DNA of 64,000 bases from Bradyrhizobium glycinis. Its GTDB lineage: Bacteria; Pseudomonadota; Alphaproteobacteria; Rhizobiales; Xanthobacteraceae. The notes under the pieces were generated by a model, which saw only the letters and a list, made by a program, of their open reading frames with translations, did not search any database and was not told the DNA's origin. Each line of letters begins with the position of its first letter. The first letter of the stretch is position 1. This document shows positions 28,709 to 37,573 of the stretch, in pieces. The DNA is taken from the NCBI RefSeq assembly GCF_016031655.1, contig NZ_JACCHQ010000018.1, forward strand, positions 1 to 64,000, written 5' to 3'. A program made the translations under genes and the position numbers.

Positions 28709-29379
28709 ATCTGTCGAGATCTCGAAGGATGATTTCGAGGATAAGCTGGCGGAGTTTCATGGGGATGACATAGCGCATCATATTGCTGCGAACCCGCAGC
28801 GGTACTCGCGTCCCATCTCCCAGAAAGCCCAGCGCACGATGGACACCGCCTTCAGGTTTTGGGAGGACGTCTGGTTCTGAGAATGCGCGATATTTCAGCT
28901 ACCAGCTCGGCAACAACAGTGTTGGGCTCCTGAGAACGGAAGCCGGAGGGTTGATGAGTGAAATGTTTAAAGATGACAATTCTTCGCGGACAAAATTTCC
29001 CGGAAAAGATGAAATCACGTCAACGATAGATTTCCGCGTAACTCATCCTCTCGCCGAGAACGCGGGTGATATTCTGCTGGAGCGACAGCTCCAGCTCGAC
29101 GGCAAGGAGCCGCTCGTTCTCTCTCATTCTGTTAACCCCGAGGCTAAAGCCCGTGCAATAGCGCTGGGTTTTACGGAGGTGAGCGATTCGATGATGGTAC
29201 TCGACCCTACTAAGCATGCCGACAAATGGGCGAAGAACGGAAACAGTGAATGGCAGCGAAAAGGAAGACCTTTACATCTTGCCGCTACTCAAGATGGTAG
29301 CGCAAGCGGAGCCAAGCCTGTCCAGGCCTCCGAAAATTGGCTGCAGGAGCCGAATGACGATGAATATGAGTTCATGTGA
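28709..29379 (+). pseudogene. nopP: NopP-like type III effector, frameshifted
   Basis: Two frames join into one protein. The frame from about 28709 reads VEISKDDFEDKLAEFHG, HHIAANPQRYSRPIS and MDTAFRFWEDVWF before a TGA. A one-base shift near 28875 leads to RYFSYQLGNNSVGLLRTEAG, LAENAGDILLERQLQLDG and the end DEYEFM at 29379. The combination resembles the NopP effectors of rhizobia as I remember them, delivered by the type III system into root cells. The 5' end is not visible: a stop lies just upstream of 28709 and no tts box was found, so both ends of function seem lost. The effector name is tentative. Confidence 0.5.
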
Positions 29380-29678
29380 GCGGCACATGTCTCAAATTGC
29401 ACCTTCTGCCTCGTCACGGGATTTCGTGACGCTACTTCGCGCGTAAGGTGATGCGCGTCGTGCTTCGAGCCGGCGGACCAGTTGCGGCGGGCGATGCCGC
29501 GCGGGTCGGCTGCCGCGCTCTTCTTTTCGCGCCTTACCGGCTTGTAAGAGTTAGCCTACAACTCGGCTGGCCGATGCCGAATCGAAGCGCGTTCGGTGGG
29601 TCGGAGCGGCATGGCCGCAAACAAGGTTAAGGGCGGTACGCTTAGGCTGGTGGAGCAATCGACAGTCCGGAACTCTCT

Positions 29679-29712
29679 AAGCCGCCGAGCTAAGCTGGCG
29701 GCTTTCTCTTTT
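29679..29712 (+). terminator. Rho-independent terminator
   Basis: AAGCCGCC and GGCGGCTT form an 8-bp stem around a 10-base loop, followed by TCTCTTTT. It lies 300 bp after the NopP-like gene and can stop plus-strand transcription. The stretch 29380-29678 between them holds no gene I recognise. Confidence 0.65.
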
Positions 29713-29725
29713 GGCTCGACCCTCA

Positions 29726-30139
29726 TTAGGAGGCATTCGCCCTCGCTCGTTCTCGGGCCTGGCGGCGACGCTCTCGGCGCTCGCGGCGCCGATTGGCACG
29801 ATCAGCGGGCTGCCGCAGAAGAACGGGCTCCGCGGGGATCGTACTGGTATCCTCAACCGCTGTCACGTGGACCGTCTCCAACGCCACAGGATGGGCCTCC
29901 ATAAGCTCGAGCACCGCCCGTCCTTTGGCCGTGATCTTCCATCCCCCGCTTACGCGTTCGACCAGTCCTTGTGACCAGATGTTGAGGTCGCCTACCCTGG
30001 CCGCGAGCCGCTTGGTCCGATCCGCCCACTCGTGGCCGCTGGTCGCCAGGATGGCCATGTCACGCTTGAGGTCGTCCATCACGGCAAAGCCATCCGGATA
30101 AGCCGCCAGGATCTTTAGGACCGTGACCTGGAAGTTCAC
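29726..30139 (-). CDS. Conserved hypothetical, winged-helix-like
   Basis: 137 residues beginning MNFQVTVLKILAAYPDGFAV, with a regular helical N-terminal half and a motif GLVERVSGGWKITAKGRAVLELM that looks like the wing of a winged-helix domain. The C-terminus is very Arg-rich (RRRERRERRRQ). It follows the small paralogue B closely, suggesting a two-gene unit. DNA binding is a guess from composition and pattern only. Confidence 0.55.
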   Translation of the reverse strand: MNFQVTVLKILAAYPDGFAVMDDLKRDMAILATSGHEWADRTKRLAARVGDLNIWSQGLVERVSGGWKITAKGRAVLELMEAHPVALETVHVTAVEDTSTIPAEPVLLRQPADRANRRRERRERRRQARERARANAS

Positions 30140-30360
30140 GCCCGCGCCCTGCTGTTAGTCAGCGCCACATGGTGGGCGCGTGTGTCAGGGCCTTGCGGCC
30201 GACCTGCCTTAGGTCCTCGGGAGAGAGCTCGCCACTGGTGAGCGGCCTGCAGGATCTTCGATGCCACATGGGTACGAGCCCCGATCTCCCGCTGCGAAGG
30301 GCCCTCGCACACTTTGTTGAAGACCGCGCTCAAAACCGCGGTGGTTGCGCTATCGAACAT
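30136..30360 (-). pseudogene. Small conserved protein, paralogue B, frameshifted
   Basis: Starts MFDSATTAVLSAVFNKVCEG and continues REIGARTHVASKILQAA in good agreement with paralogue A (27142-27417). A one-base change near 30245 moves the end, SPEDLRQVGRKALTHAPTMWR, to another frame, with its stop near 30157. The pair defines a family of about 68 residues with a His/Thr-Arg-x-VASK core. Function unknown. Confidence 0.5.
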
Positions 30361-31231
30361 GAAACGCCCCCATGACGAAAACCTCAGGTTAGCTCAGTTC
30401 TTTAGACATGGGAACTCAGGCATGTTAAGTTTTGCGGGATTGTTGGGCCAGCTTCCGGTGCGTCCGGAGAGCCGAACTCTTCCTTCGTAGCGTGCCGCTT
30501 AGATCCGGGCCGCTTTGACCACACAAATCGGATAGCGTTGGTGGGAGCTCGGACGCAGGTAGTCCCGCGCCTACGTCAACGGCCAAACCCGTCCATAGTG
30601 CGATGGGATATTCAGCTCCGCTTGCTGAAGCGAAAGCACGTTCCTCAGATCGAGAGCGCCGCCATGCAGCTCTACGTAATCCCCGGCCACCGGAAACCAG
30701 AACGGGACGGTGCGGCGGTCGGCATCCCGGGCCTCGGGAGGATCGTGGGAGACAGTCTTGACTACCAGTTCGTATAGGCCACTCAAGACCGCTTTCTTGC
30801 TAAAACCCACTGTGTCCCGTGACCGAACCTCACGGGAAGGCCGGATGTGGTTAGTCTGGATCGTGCGTAAAGGGAGACACAGAAGTTGGCGGCGTGTGAA
30901 AGGCCCGCTCTTTTCCTTGCTCCAGAGGTAGGGCCCACTCACCACTAGCTTCTCCGGAAGTGCGGATGCGGCAGAGACAGCGCCTTTGTCCCAGATCCCC
31001 CGGTCGACAAAGAGGACGCCGAGTCGCATCCGCGCTACTTTCCATTGTGTCAGCTTATCACTGTGCCCCGGTTTAAGCCCTACCGGCTGACAGCCGTAAC
31101 GTCCTTCAGATGTGAGAAGTGTAGGGACTGTAACATGACACAACCATCAATAACTTGGAGCGATTCTCACGCTGACAGAATCTTCGCGACTGTGCAGCGT
31201 ATGAGGGCGAGCAGACCAGGGAGAAGGACAC
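30361..31231. other. No confident gene
   Basis: The longest frame is on the minus strand (30571-31143, 190 residues). It contains plausible stretches, but I recognise nothing in it and the composition is not clearly coding. No insertion-sequence ends or tts boxes were seen. Confidence 0.35.
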
Positions 31232-31432
31232 ATGTTCAAACGAGAAGTCACGCCATCAAAGTCTAAACCCTATGCAGTTGCGCGTAGCGAAACGGAAACG
31301 GACAGCGCATCAACTCGCCGAAGCTTTTGTTTTGCGACGCGTGTGTTTGATGACATCGACTTGACAACACGCGAATGGCACGAGATGCGCGATCGCATGT
31401 CAGGACAGCCGATGGTTGCTTCTATCTTATGA
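31232..31432 (+). CDS. Small hypothetical protein
   Basis: A 66-residue frame beginning MFKREVTPSKSKPYAV with a good ribosome site (GGGAGAAGG, 6 bp upstream). The product is polar, with a C-terminal helix DLTTREWHEMRDRM. I recognise no family. It could be a short real gene or a chance frame. Confidence 0.35.
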   Translation: MFKREVTPSKSKPYAVARSETETDSASTRRSFCFATRVFDDIDLTTREWHEMRDRMSGQPMVASIL

Positions 31433-31610
31433 AGGTCCAGGCACTAACCCCGGTGACCGTGAGGTCTCAACGCCTTACAGTCTAAACGCCGTCTTTGCCT
31501 GGCTGCGAGATTGCCCAGAACAGATTGAGCGCACTGTGTTCGCCGGCGGCTAGGCTGGAAATGCCCACACGGGCCGTTTCTTATTTTTTGTGAATAGCCG
31601 CGCGGGTATC

Positions 31611-31638
31611 GTCAGCTTTCAGTAAGCTAGCGCCGATA
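31611..31638 (+). promoter_or_regulatory. tts box
   Basis: GTCAGCTTTCAGTAAGCT, followed 4 bases later by a C and ending in TA, agrees with the 28-bp tts box consensus at about 18 of 22 fixed positions. TtsI binds such boxes to switch on type III effector genes. The next plausible effector gene begins at 32122; the 480 bp between hold only a short unrecognised frame. Confidence 0.7.
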
Positions 31639-32121
31639 CGTAATCGTTGAGTTTAACGGGCTGGCAAGGCCAGTGCTGTGGGTTCCAGAGCAGCCAGCGC
31701 TCAGTCACGTTTCGCTAAACTCAAGCGGCAGGCGCGGGTGCGGCCGGATACATGGGCAATCCTGGCTGCCCGGCGCCGAGCCGCGCCCGCGCTGTTTCCA
31801 ACTCAAAGGCTACCCCCTTCTAGTAGTTGCGATCGTTGGGCGAGCAATGATCCGCCGTGCGGTTCTTGCGCTGCTCTGAGGCTGGCGGTTTGGAAGTTGG
31901 CAGGCGGTCGGCAAGTCTGGCTGCTGCTCGTGCGAATTGCGACCGTGCACGATCAGCGCGGCGCGATCGAGCGCCTGCTCGAAGAACAGCTTATCGCCTG
32001 GCCAAACTGATTGGTTAAGTCTCCAAGCGCGTCAGCTTGTCGACAGCTGATCGGAACAGAGGGTGAACCAGAGCGACACTATCCGCTCAGGATTGCGAAC
32101 CCCATCGAACCGGAAGGCGAC

Positions 32122-33780
32122 ATGAACCCATTTAACAGCATCGACCCATCCGAGCGGGATTTCGCTGCTTACAGCGCCGCGGTGCCAGAACCGCAACAAC
32201 AGCAGCAAGCGGAGTTTGAGCCCTACCTGGATGAAGTGCCGCAACTTGATACCACTGCCGTCGCAGGGATTCCTGTTTCTCCAGATCACGACCATCCTCA
32301 TCCGTCTGACGAAAACCGTAGACTCACCGAGGCGTTGGAACTTGGACACCTCAGGGCCAGCGGATTTGAAGACGTCGACACGTCGGGGACGCGGCTGCGC
32401 AGTACAGCGGGCTGTGGGAAGCATTGAGTTGGCCGAAGGAGCGGTCTACGGACGGTTACGTTCAGGATCCACTGCGAGGGATGATGGGCGAAGCCAGCCT
32501 AGCGTCGTCTCTCATGCCAACCGCGCATGATCACCACGCGCCGCATACCGGAGAAGCCGTTAGCCAACTCAACCGAAGCCACAGCTACCAGCTGACTCCA
32601 AACGAATTGACCGGGAGCGCCCCCCTTTCAAGCCACGAGGTCCTCGTGGGTGAGGATTACATTGGGCAGTTGAGGCCTACCAAGAGGCAGAGGGCGCTAA
32701 GCCAGCCGGAAGGGGATGCCATCGGGCGCCAGCTGAGCGAGCCTAGCGATTCAGCCGCTCACGCGCTGATGGAGCACGCCGGCCCAACGTCGACTTTCAG
32801 GCCAGCAGTCGCTTCGCCATTGGTCCTTCCTGCGGAAGATTACAATCAGGATCTGCTATCGGCAATGCCAGACGACGCCGGCCCATCGTGGTCTCGTGAC
32901 CCGACCGCGCCCCATCACCAAGACCTGGATTTAAGAGAGGCGGTTCGTCCCTTTAACTCGGGGCACGGCCACCAGCACGCGTCAGCTGCGCTTGACGGCA
33001 GCACCGTCCCGCCGGGCCAGGACGGTCGACCTTTCATAGTTCACAATGACCGCTACACGGCGCTGTTCGTGCCCGCGGCAGCGATGAGGCGAAGCACCCC
33101 GCTCAATCCGGCAGGCGCTGCCATTCGTCTCGGATCTCGACAGGACATTGTTCCGCAGCCCAGTGCGGGAGCGTCGAACCGGGTCCACCAGCGCTGCTTG
33201 GACGAATGATGGAGCAAGCCGTTCAGGCGTCCGCCAGGGCTGAGACGACGTCTCCCGCGGTCCGCGAGGTTTATGCTGCATCATTCGCCGTTCCCGAGGA
33301 CTTTACGCATGGCACCAACCCGCCTCGGACACGATAATCTCTAATCTCGGGCGCTGGGGCCTCTTGCCGGACACGGCACAGCCCCTAAAGCAATACGATA
33401 TTCGCGGCCAGCGCTACACCGGCCTCCTGGGGCCAGGAGGGCCCAATGAGGTTCGACTCATCCATCACCCTCAATTGTAAGACGCCGACGGGCACTCCCG
33501 ACACTAGGAGCGCGTTCCAGAAAGCTCTGGTACTTCGGGAGGTTGTGCCGCTACAGATGGGCGCCCACTCGGCTTTCACGTTGTCCATGACGCGCAGCAG
33601 GAATTGCCTGAACCCGCGCGCCTACTTGATATGTCAGAAGATCGGCGCGACGACCGCCGACTACAACGATATGATTTACGGGCATCTCGCGGGAAGATCG
33701 AGGCGCTCGCAAGGACTACGCGCGCGATAACGCACGCCGGCCTAAGGTTCCTCAAACCCCAAAACGAATCTCTGATCTAA
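32122..33780 (+). pseudogene. Decayed type III effector candidate
   Basis: A gene starting MNPFNSIDPSERDFAAYSAA (ribosome site GGAAGGCGA) downstream of a tts box. It is coherent to about 32400, then shifts frame into 32424-33209 (SSHEVLVGEDYIGQLRPTKR; DLREAVRPFNSGHGHQHASA; HNDRYTALFVPAAAM). It continues in other frames with ISNLGRWGLLPDTAQPLKQY, RQRYTGLL-like GQRYTGLLGPGGPNEVRLIH and a final AITHAGLRFLKPQNESL near 33775. At least three frameshifts or stops are needed to join these. The repeated RYTxLxxP unit suggests internal repeats. The family name is not known to me. The tts box and the composition support an effector. Confidence 0.6.
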
Positions 33781-33959
33781 CGCAGCGATCGCAATGACCG
33801 CGTTGGTATATTATCCATGTAAAGGTACGGACCGACCTGCGGTGGCCCGAATAGCGCGAGCGTCACAATCCCTAACGTCGTGATCCTAGTCGGATTCCGG
33901 AGGAGACCGCCGGCCGGGCTGGTCAGTTCAACAAATTTTACTTGCTGTCGTGTGTCGCA

Positions 33960-34352
33960 CCTTGCCACAAATGCGAAAACCTTCGCGGTTATACCAGGAG
34001 ACCTTTCGCCTGCCCGAGACCATTCGCGTCAACGTCAATGGCGGCGAGCTCTGGGACCGCACGGTCGATCGCCACTAACTGCCTATGGCATCAGCTTCGA
34101 CTGGAAGTTCACCGACACATTGCAGTAGACCATCGAGGCCTATGGACAGGCCGGCGCGTCCGAGATCGCGAGCGTCGTGCAGCCGCGCTTTCAAACCGGC
34201 GTGCGCTACCGGACAAACGAGGTATTCTCCGTAGACGTGATTTTCGCCGTAACATCACCGGCGAGAACGCCAGCTGGATCACCATCGGCGCAACGATCAG
34301 GTTTCCTGTCCGTGGTGGCGAGCCGGAGCACCGGCGCACCGGGCATTTGTGA
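33960..34352 (+). pseudogene. Outer-membrane beta-barrel protein, C-terminal remnant
   Basis: The plus strand reads TFRLPETIRVNVNGGELWD, then YGISFDWKFTDTLQ, a TAG stop, TIEAYGQAGASEIASVVQP, a frame change, and NITGENASWITIGATIRFPV before the stop at 34352. Alternating residues and the terminal strands look like the end of a beta-barrel outer-membrane protein. Nonsense and frameshift lesions make it a remnant. It ends 140 bp before the transporter gene. Confidence 0.5.
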
Positions 34353-34492
34353 GCCTCTCGAAAAGTCAGGCACTTAGCGACAGAACGCTGCTGGCCATTG
34401 ATCGCGCCGCGGACAATCCGTATACGCCGCCATAGATAATGGCGGCCCGGCCAACGGGCGGCTTGATATGGCGACGATTGAAGGGAGAGTCC

Positions 34493-35965
34493 ATGGCCGC
34501 TAGCTCGCAGGCGCCGGAGGCGACAATGTTTCGCTGGAAGCTGATCGCGCCGCTCCTGGTGTGGCTGGCGATCTATCTGTGGCCCGTGCCCGCAGGGCTC
34601 AACGTCAATCAATGGCACTATTTCGCCGTGTTCGCGGCCGTCATCACCGGGCTCATCCTGGAATCGATGCCCGTCGGCGCGGTCGGGCTGATCGGGCTCA
34701 CCGTCGCCGGCATCGGGGGCTATATCGACCCTGACCCGACCAAGTCGCTGCGCTGGATGCTGGCAGGCTTTGCCGAGAGCACGGTGTGGCTGATCGTCGG
34801 CGCCTTCGTGTTCTCGATCGGCTATCGCAAGAGCCAGCTCGGCCGTCGCATCGCGCTGGTATTGGTGCAGCGCCTCGGCCGCAACACGCTCGGGCTCGGC
34901 TATGCGGTCGCGATGTCCGACTTCCTGCTTGCGCCGGCGACGCCGTCGAACACCGCCCGTAGCGGCGGCATCGTTTATCCCATCATCAGCAACATCCCAC
35001 GCATCTATGGCTCCGAGCCGGGGCCGACCGCCGGCAGGATCGGCACCTACGTCATGTGGACGGCGTTCGCGGCAACGGGCGTGACCAGTTCGCTGTTCTT
35101 CACCGCGCTCGCGCCCAACGCGGCGGCCCTGGCGATCGCCAAGAAGACGGCCGGGGTCGAGGTCAGCTGGGGGCAGTGGTTCCTTGGCTTTGCGCCGCTC
35201 GGCATCGTCCTGCTGGTGGTCGTGCCGCTGCTCAGCTATCTGGTTTGCCGGCCCGAGGTGAAGCGCAGCCCGGAAATCTCCGAATGGGCGGCGAAAGAGC
35301 TGAGGGCGATGGGGACGATGTCGCGCAACGAATGGATCATGCTCGGCCTGATCGTGCTCGCGATGTTCCTGTGGATCGCCGGCTCTAATCCCGACATCCG
35401 AGTGCCGCTCCTCGGCTCCAACTTCGTCAACGCAACCACTGTGGTCTTCATTGTGATCTCCTTGATGCTGATCACCGGCGTGATCGAGTTCGCCGACATC
35501 GTCAGCGAGAAGAGCGCCTGGGAGGTGTTCTTCTATTTCACCTCGCTGTTGACACTCGCCTCGGGCCTCAACGAGATCGGCTTCATCAAATGGTTCGCGA
35601 CCGAATACGCTAAGCCGCTCGCGGGGTTGTCGCCGTCGACCGCGATGATCCTCCTGGTCGCGCTGTTCTTCTGGATCCACTATTTCTTTTCGAGCATCAC
35701 CTCGCATGCCGCCGCAGTGCTGCCGGTGGTGCTCGCGGTCGGCTCGGGCATCGCCGACCTGCCGGTCACGACCCTTGCCATGCTCTGCATGTATTCGCTC
35801 GGCCTAATGGGCGTGATCTCGCCGTACGCGACGGGGCCCGCGCCGATGTATTTCGGCAGCGGCTATATCGGGAAGGGGCAGTTCTGGGCCTTCGGACTGA
35901 TCTTCGGACTGCTCTATTTCGCGGGGCTTCTGCTGATCGTGCTGCCCTGGCTAATGGTCTCTTGA
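34493..35965 (+). CDS. SLC13/DASS-type anion symporter
   Basis: A 490-residue inner-membrane protein of the divalent anion:Na+ symporter family (dicarboxylate, tartrate or sulfate types). About a dozen hydrophobic segments are visible. Both family signature loops are present: APATPSNTARSGGIVYPI near residue 145 and SSITSHAAAVLPVVLAV near 410, each carrying the Ser-Asn/Ser-His-Thr tip motif. The start at 34493 has a good ribosome site (AAGGGAGAG); the upstream in-frame ATG at 34439 lacks one. Substrate cannot be told from sequence. C4-dicarboxylates are the main carbon source of bacteroids, but DctA does that job, so this is not implied. Confidence 0.9.
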   Translation: MAASSQAPEATMFRWKLIAPLLVWLAIYLWPVPAGLNVNQWHYFAVFAAVITGLILESMPVGAVGLIGLTVAGIGGYIDPDPTKSLRWMLAGFAESTVWLIVGAFVFSIGYRKSQLGRRIALVLVQRLGRNTLGLGYAVAMSDFLLAPATPSNTARSGGIVYPIISNIPRIYGSEPGPTAGRIGTYVMWTAFAATGVTSSLFFTALAPNAAALAIAKKTAGVEVSWGQWFLGFAPLGIVLLVVVPLLSYLVCRPEVKRSPEISEWAAKELRAMGTMSRNEWIMLGLIVLAMFLWIAGSNPDIRVPLLGSNFVNATTVVFIVISLMLITGVIEFADIVSEKSAWEVFFYFTSLLTLASGLNEIGFIKWFATEYAKPLAGLSPSTAMILLVALFFWIHYFFSSITSHAAAVLPVVLAVGSGIADLPVTTLAMLCMYSLGLMGVISPYATGPAPMYFGSGYIGKGQFWAFGLIFGLLYFAGLLLIVLPWLMVS

Positions 35966-36053
35966 GCCAACGGGCGAATATTCTGCTTCGGGAAGGGATT
36001 GGGAAATCTTCGCCCAACTCCCGCCAGCTTCTTCGTCACGCCAGTCTTGTTTC

Positions 36054-36203
36054 TCATTTCAAAAGAGTAATGTTCGCTTCCTGCTTCTTCAAGACGCGAC
36101 GCGCATCTCTCAGGCCGAACTGCTCCGGTCCAAGCGTAACTTTGACCGGGTGTTGCGGCGGAAGTGGTCGGGCCACGCCGTGGATGTGCGCGGCTGGGGC
36201 CAT
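36054..36203 (-). CDS. Possible 49-residue protein
   Basis: A short frame from an ATG at 36203, preceded by a near-perfect ribosome site (GGAGGATCC, 3 bp upstream). It reads MAPAAHIHGVARPLPPQHP, then VTLGPEQFGLRDARRVLKKQ, and ends at a TGA. Coding is suggested by the site and regular composition only. No family recognised; it may be a truncated gene. Confidence 0.35.
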   Translation of the reverse strand: MAPAAHIHGVARPLPPQHPVKVTLGPEQFGLRDARRVLKKQEANITLLK

Positions 36204-36441
36204 TGGATCCTCCTCCCATTCCCGCCGCGATAACAGGCTGTGCGAACTCTGCTAAATAGCCGCAAAGCCAGTCAGGGTCGCTGAGATCCTGCTCCACAGC
36301 AGCAGCACCGAAAGAATGCACGGATCCGAAATCGAATCGTGGGGAAGACGCGGTGAAACGAGCCCACCAATGCTTGCAGCAGATTTACGAGGGTCAGGTC
36401 AGTTAGCTTGCGGGGCGCTAGTCACTTCTGGAGATATCTCG

Positions 36442-36879
36442 ATGTTGATTGTTGAGACCATTTTGAAGGCTGACCAATTTGGCGGTATTGGCCTTTTCTC
36501 TGCTACTCTTCTACCTAAAGATGAGTTGATTTGGATACATAATCCAATCGTTGACATTGCCGTGACACCTGAACAGTACGAAACTTTACCTCCGACATTT
36601 CAAGCTCTACTTGATAAGCACGCCTACCCGAGAGACTACCATATTGATGATGGTGTTGTAGAGTACAATGCTGACAATGCTCGCTTCATGAATCACAGCA
36701 GTCAGCCAAACACGTATCAAGACGATGATTGCCGAATTTTCACAGCCCGTGACGTGCAGCCGGGTGAAGAACTAACCTGCAATTACTTGATTTTTGATCC
36801 AAAATGCGACTTATCGTGGGTCAAGGAGCTATCGCCGAATGTTGGCGCCCGAAGAGCCAGCTTTTCTCGGCGAAAATGA
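36442..36879 (+). CDS. SET-domain protein
   Basis: A 145-residue protein made up almost only of a SET domain, the fold of lysine methyltransferases. The conserved NARFMNHSSQPNT (substrate/SAM pocket) and PGEELTCNYLIF (with the catalytic-type Tyr) are intact. The start is ILKADQFGGIGLFSA, equivalent to the GxG strand. I start at 36442 (MLIVETILK; GGAG 8 bp upstream); an upstream ATG at 36316 gives a less coherent extension. The gene is clearly A/T-richer than its neighbours, a sign of transfer. Free-standing bacterial SET proteins are known, with targets mostly unknown. Confidence 0.85.
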   Translation: MLIVETILKADQFGGIGLFSATLLPKDELIWIHNPIVDIAVTPEQYETLPPTFQALLDKHAYPRDYHIDDGVVEYNADNARFMNHSSQPNTYQDDDCRIFTARDVQPGEELTCNYLIFDPKCDLSWVKELSPNVGARRASFSRRK

Positions 36880-37010
36880 AAGATCATAGCCGCGCAGCTT
36901 CATTCGACACATGTCTTGGCGCGCATTGTGCAGTGGCGCTCGGTCGCGAATGCGCTTTCGATGACGTTGGTAGTGGTTGATCCCGTGCCGCCCTTTCAGG
37001 ACGAAGCACT
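36880..37010 (-). pseudogene. IS256/Mutator transposase remnant
   Basis: The minus strand contains STTTNVIESAFATERHCTMRAK, the C-terminal signature of IS256/Mutator-type transposases (usual form TTNxIESxFATxRxRT), followed by a frame change to VSNEAARL. Nothing else of the transposase is visible. It lies just beyond the stop of the interrupted AbiEi-like gene. Confidence 0.6.
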
Positions 37011-37071
37011 CTCTCCTCAGTACCGGGAAGAACGCGCAGCAGTACGTATCCGTTCGGCGTAGGCCGCAGCG

Positions 37072-37310
37072 TCACCGCCTGAGCAGTTCAGGGTGTTCTT
37101 TGTAGAACTTGATGAGCTCGATCAGGTTATCGATGCCGAAGTCGGTGAACGCCTGGACGCCGTCTTCTCCGCCGCCATAGACCCAGATGGCGCCATCCTC
37201 GATCTCCATCTCATTGGCGATGTCCCACAGCCAATCCTCATCTTCGCCGAGGTCTTTGGCGATTTGGCGAGGGTGGTGACGTGATGGACCTTGTTGACGT
37301 GCGTGCTCAT
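37072..37310 (-). pseudogene. IS66 passenger protein, frameshifted
   Basis: The ATG at 37310 overlaps the tnpC stop by ATGA. It reads MSTHVNKVHHVTTLA, then a missing base near 37269 moves the rest to another frame: QIAKDLGEDEDWLWDIANEM, EIEDGAIWVYGGGEDGVQA, IELIKFYKEHPELLRR. The acidic 79-residue product has no family name I know. The overlap means it was translated together with the transposase and travels with this IS66. Confidence 0.6.
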
Positions 37311-37450
37311 GCTGCTTGAGCGGAGAGCGTTGATGCCAGCGTCCAATTCCAGGGCAGAAGCTCGTCCAGGCGATGAGTCGGGTGGGTTGCGATGCGGGCA
37401 AGGACATCGGCCAGCAACACCTGCGGGTCGATGCCGTTCATTTTTGCCGT

Positions 37451-37476
37451 TTATGTCGCCCGCCGAACTATGCCGA
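37451..37476 (+). repeat. RIT left inverted repeat
   Basis: Outer repeat of the RIT element, differing at one base from the complement of the right copy (40825-40850). An inverted inner copy of its core lies about 50 bp further in, near 37523-37537. Confidence 0.85.
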
Positions 37477-37573
37477 GTCGGGTCGTTTTCCCCAGATTTC
37501 TCGCTGATTGGCGTTTGGTCGGTTCGGCATAGTTCGTTCTGTGCCTCCGCTTTCAACAGCGGAGAACAGGAAG

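Noticed and set aside
34109..35707. Minus-strand open frame of 532 codons opposite the DASS transporter
   Set aside because: Highly charged, low-complexity translation with no motif; the transporter on the plus strand has clear membrane segments and signatures.
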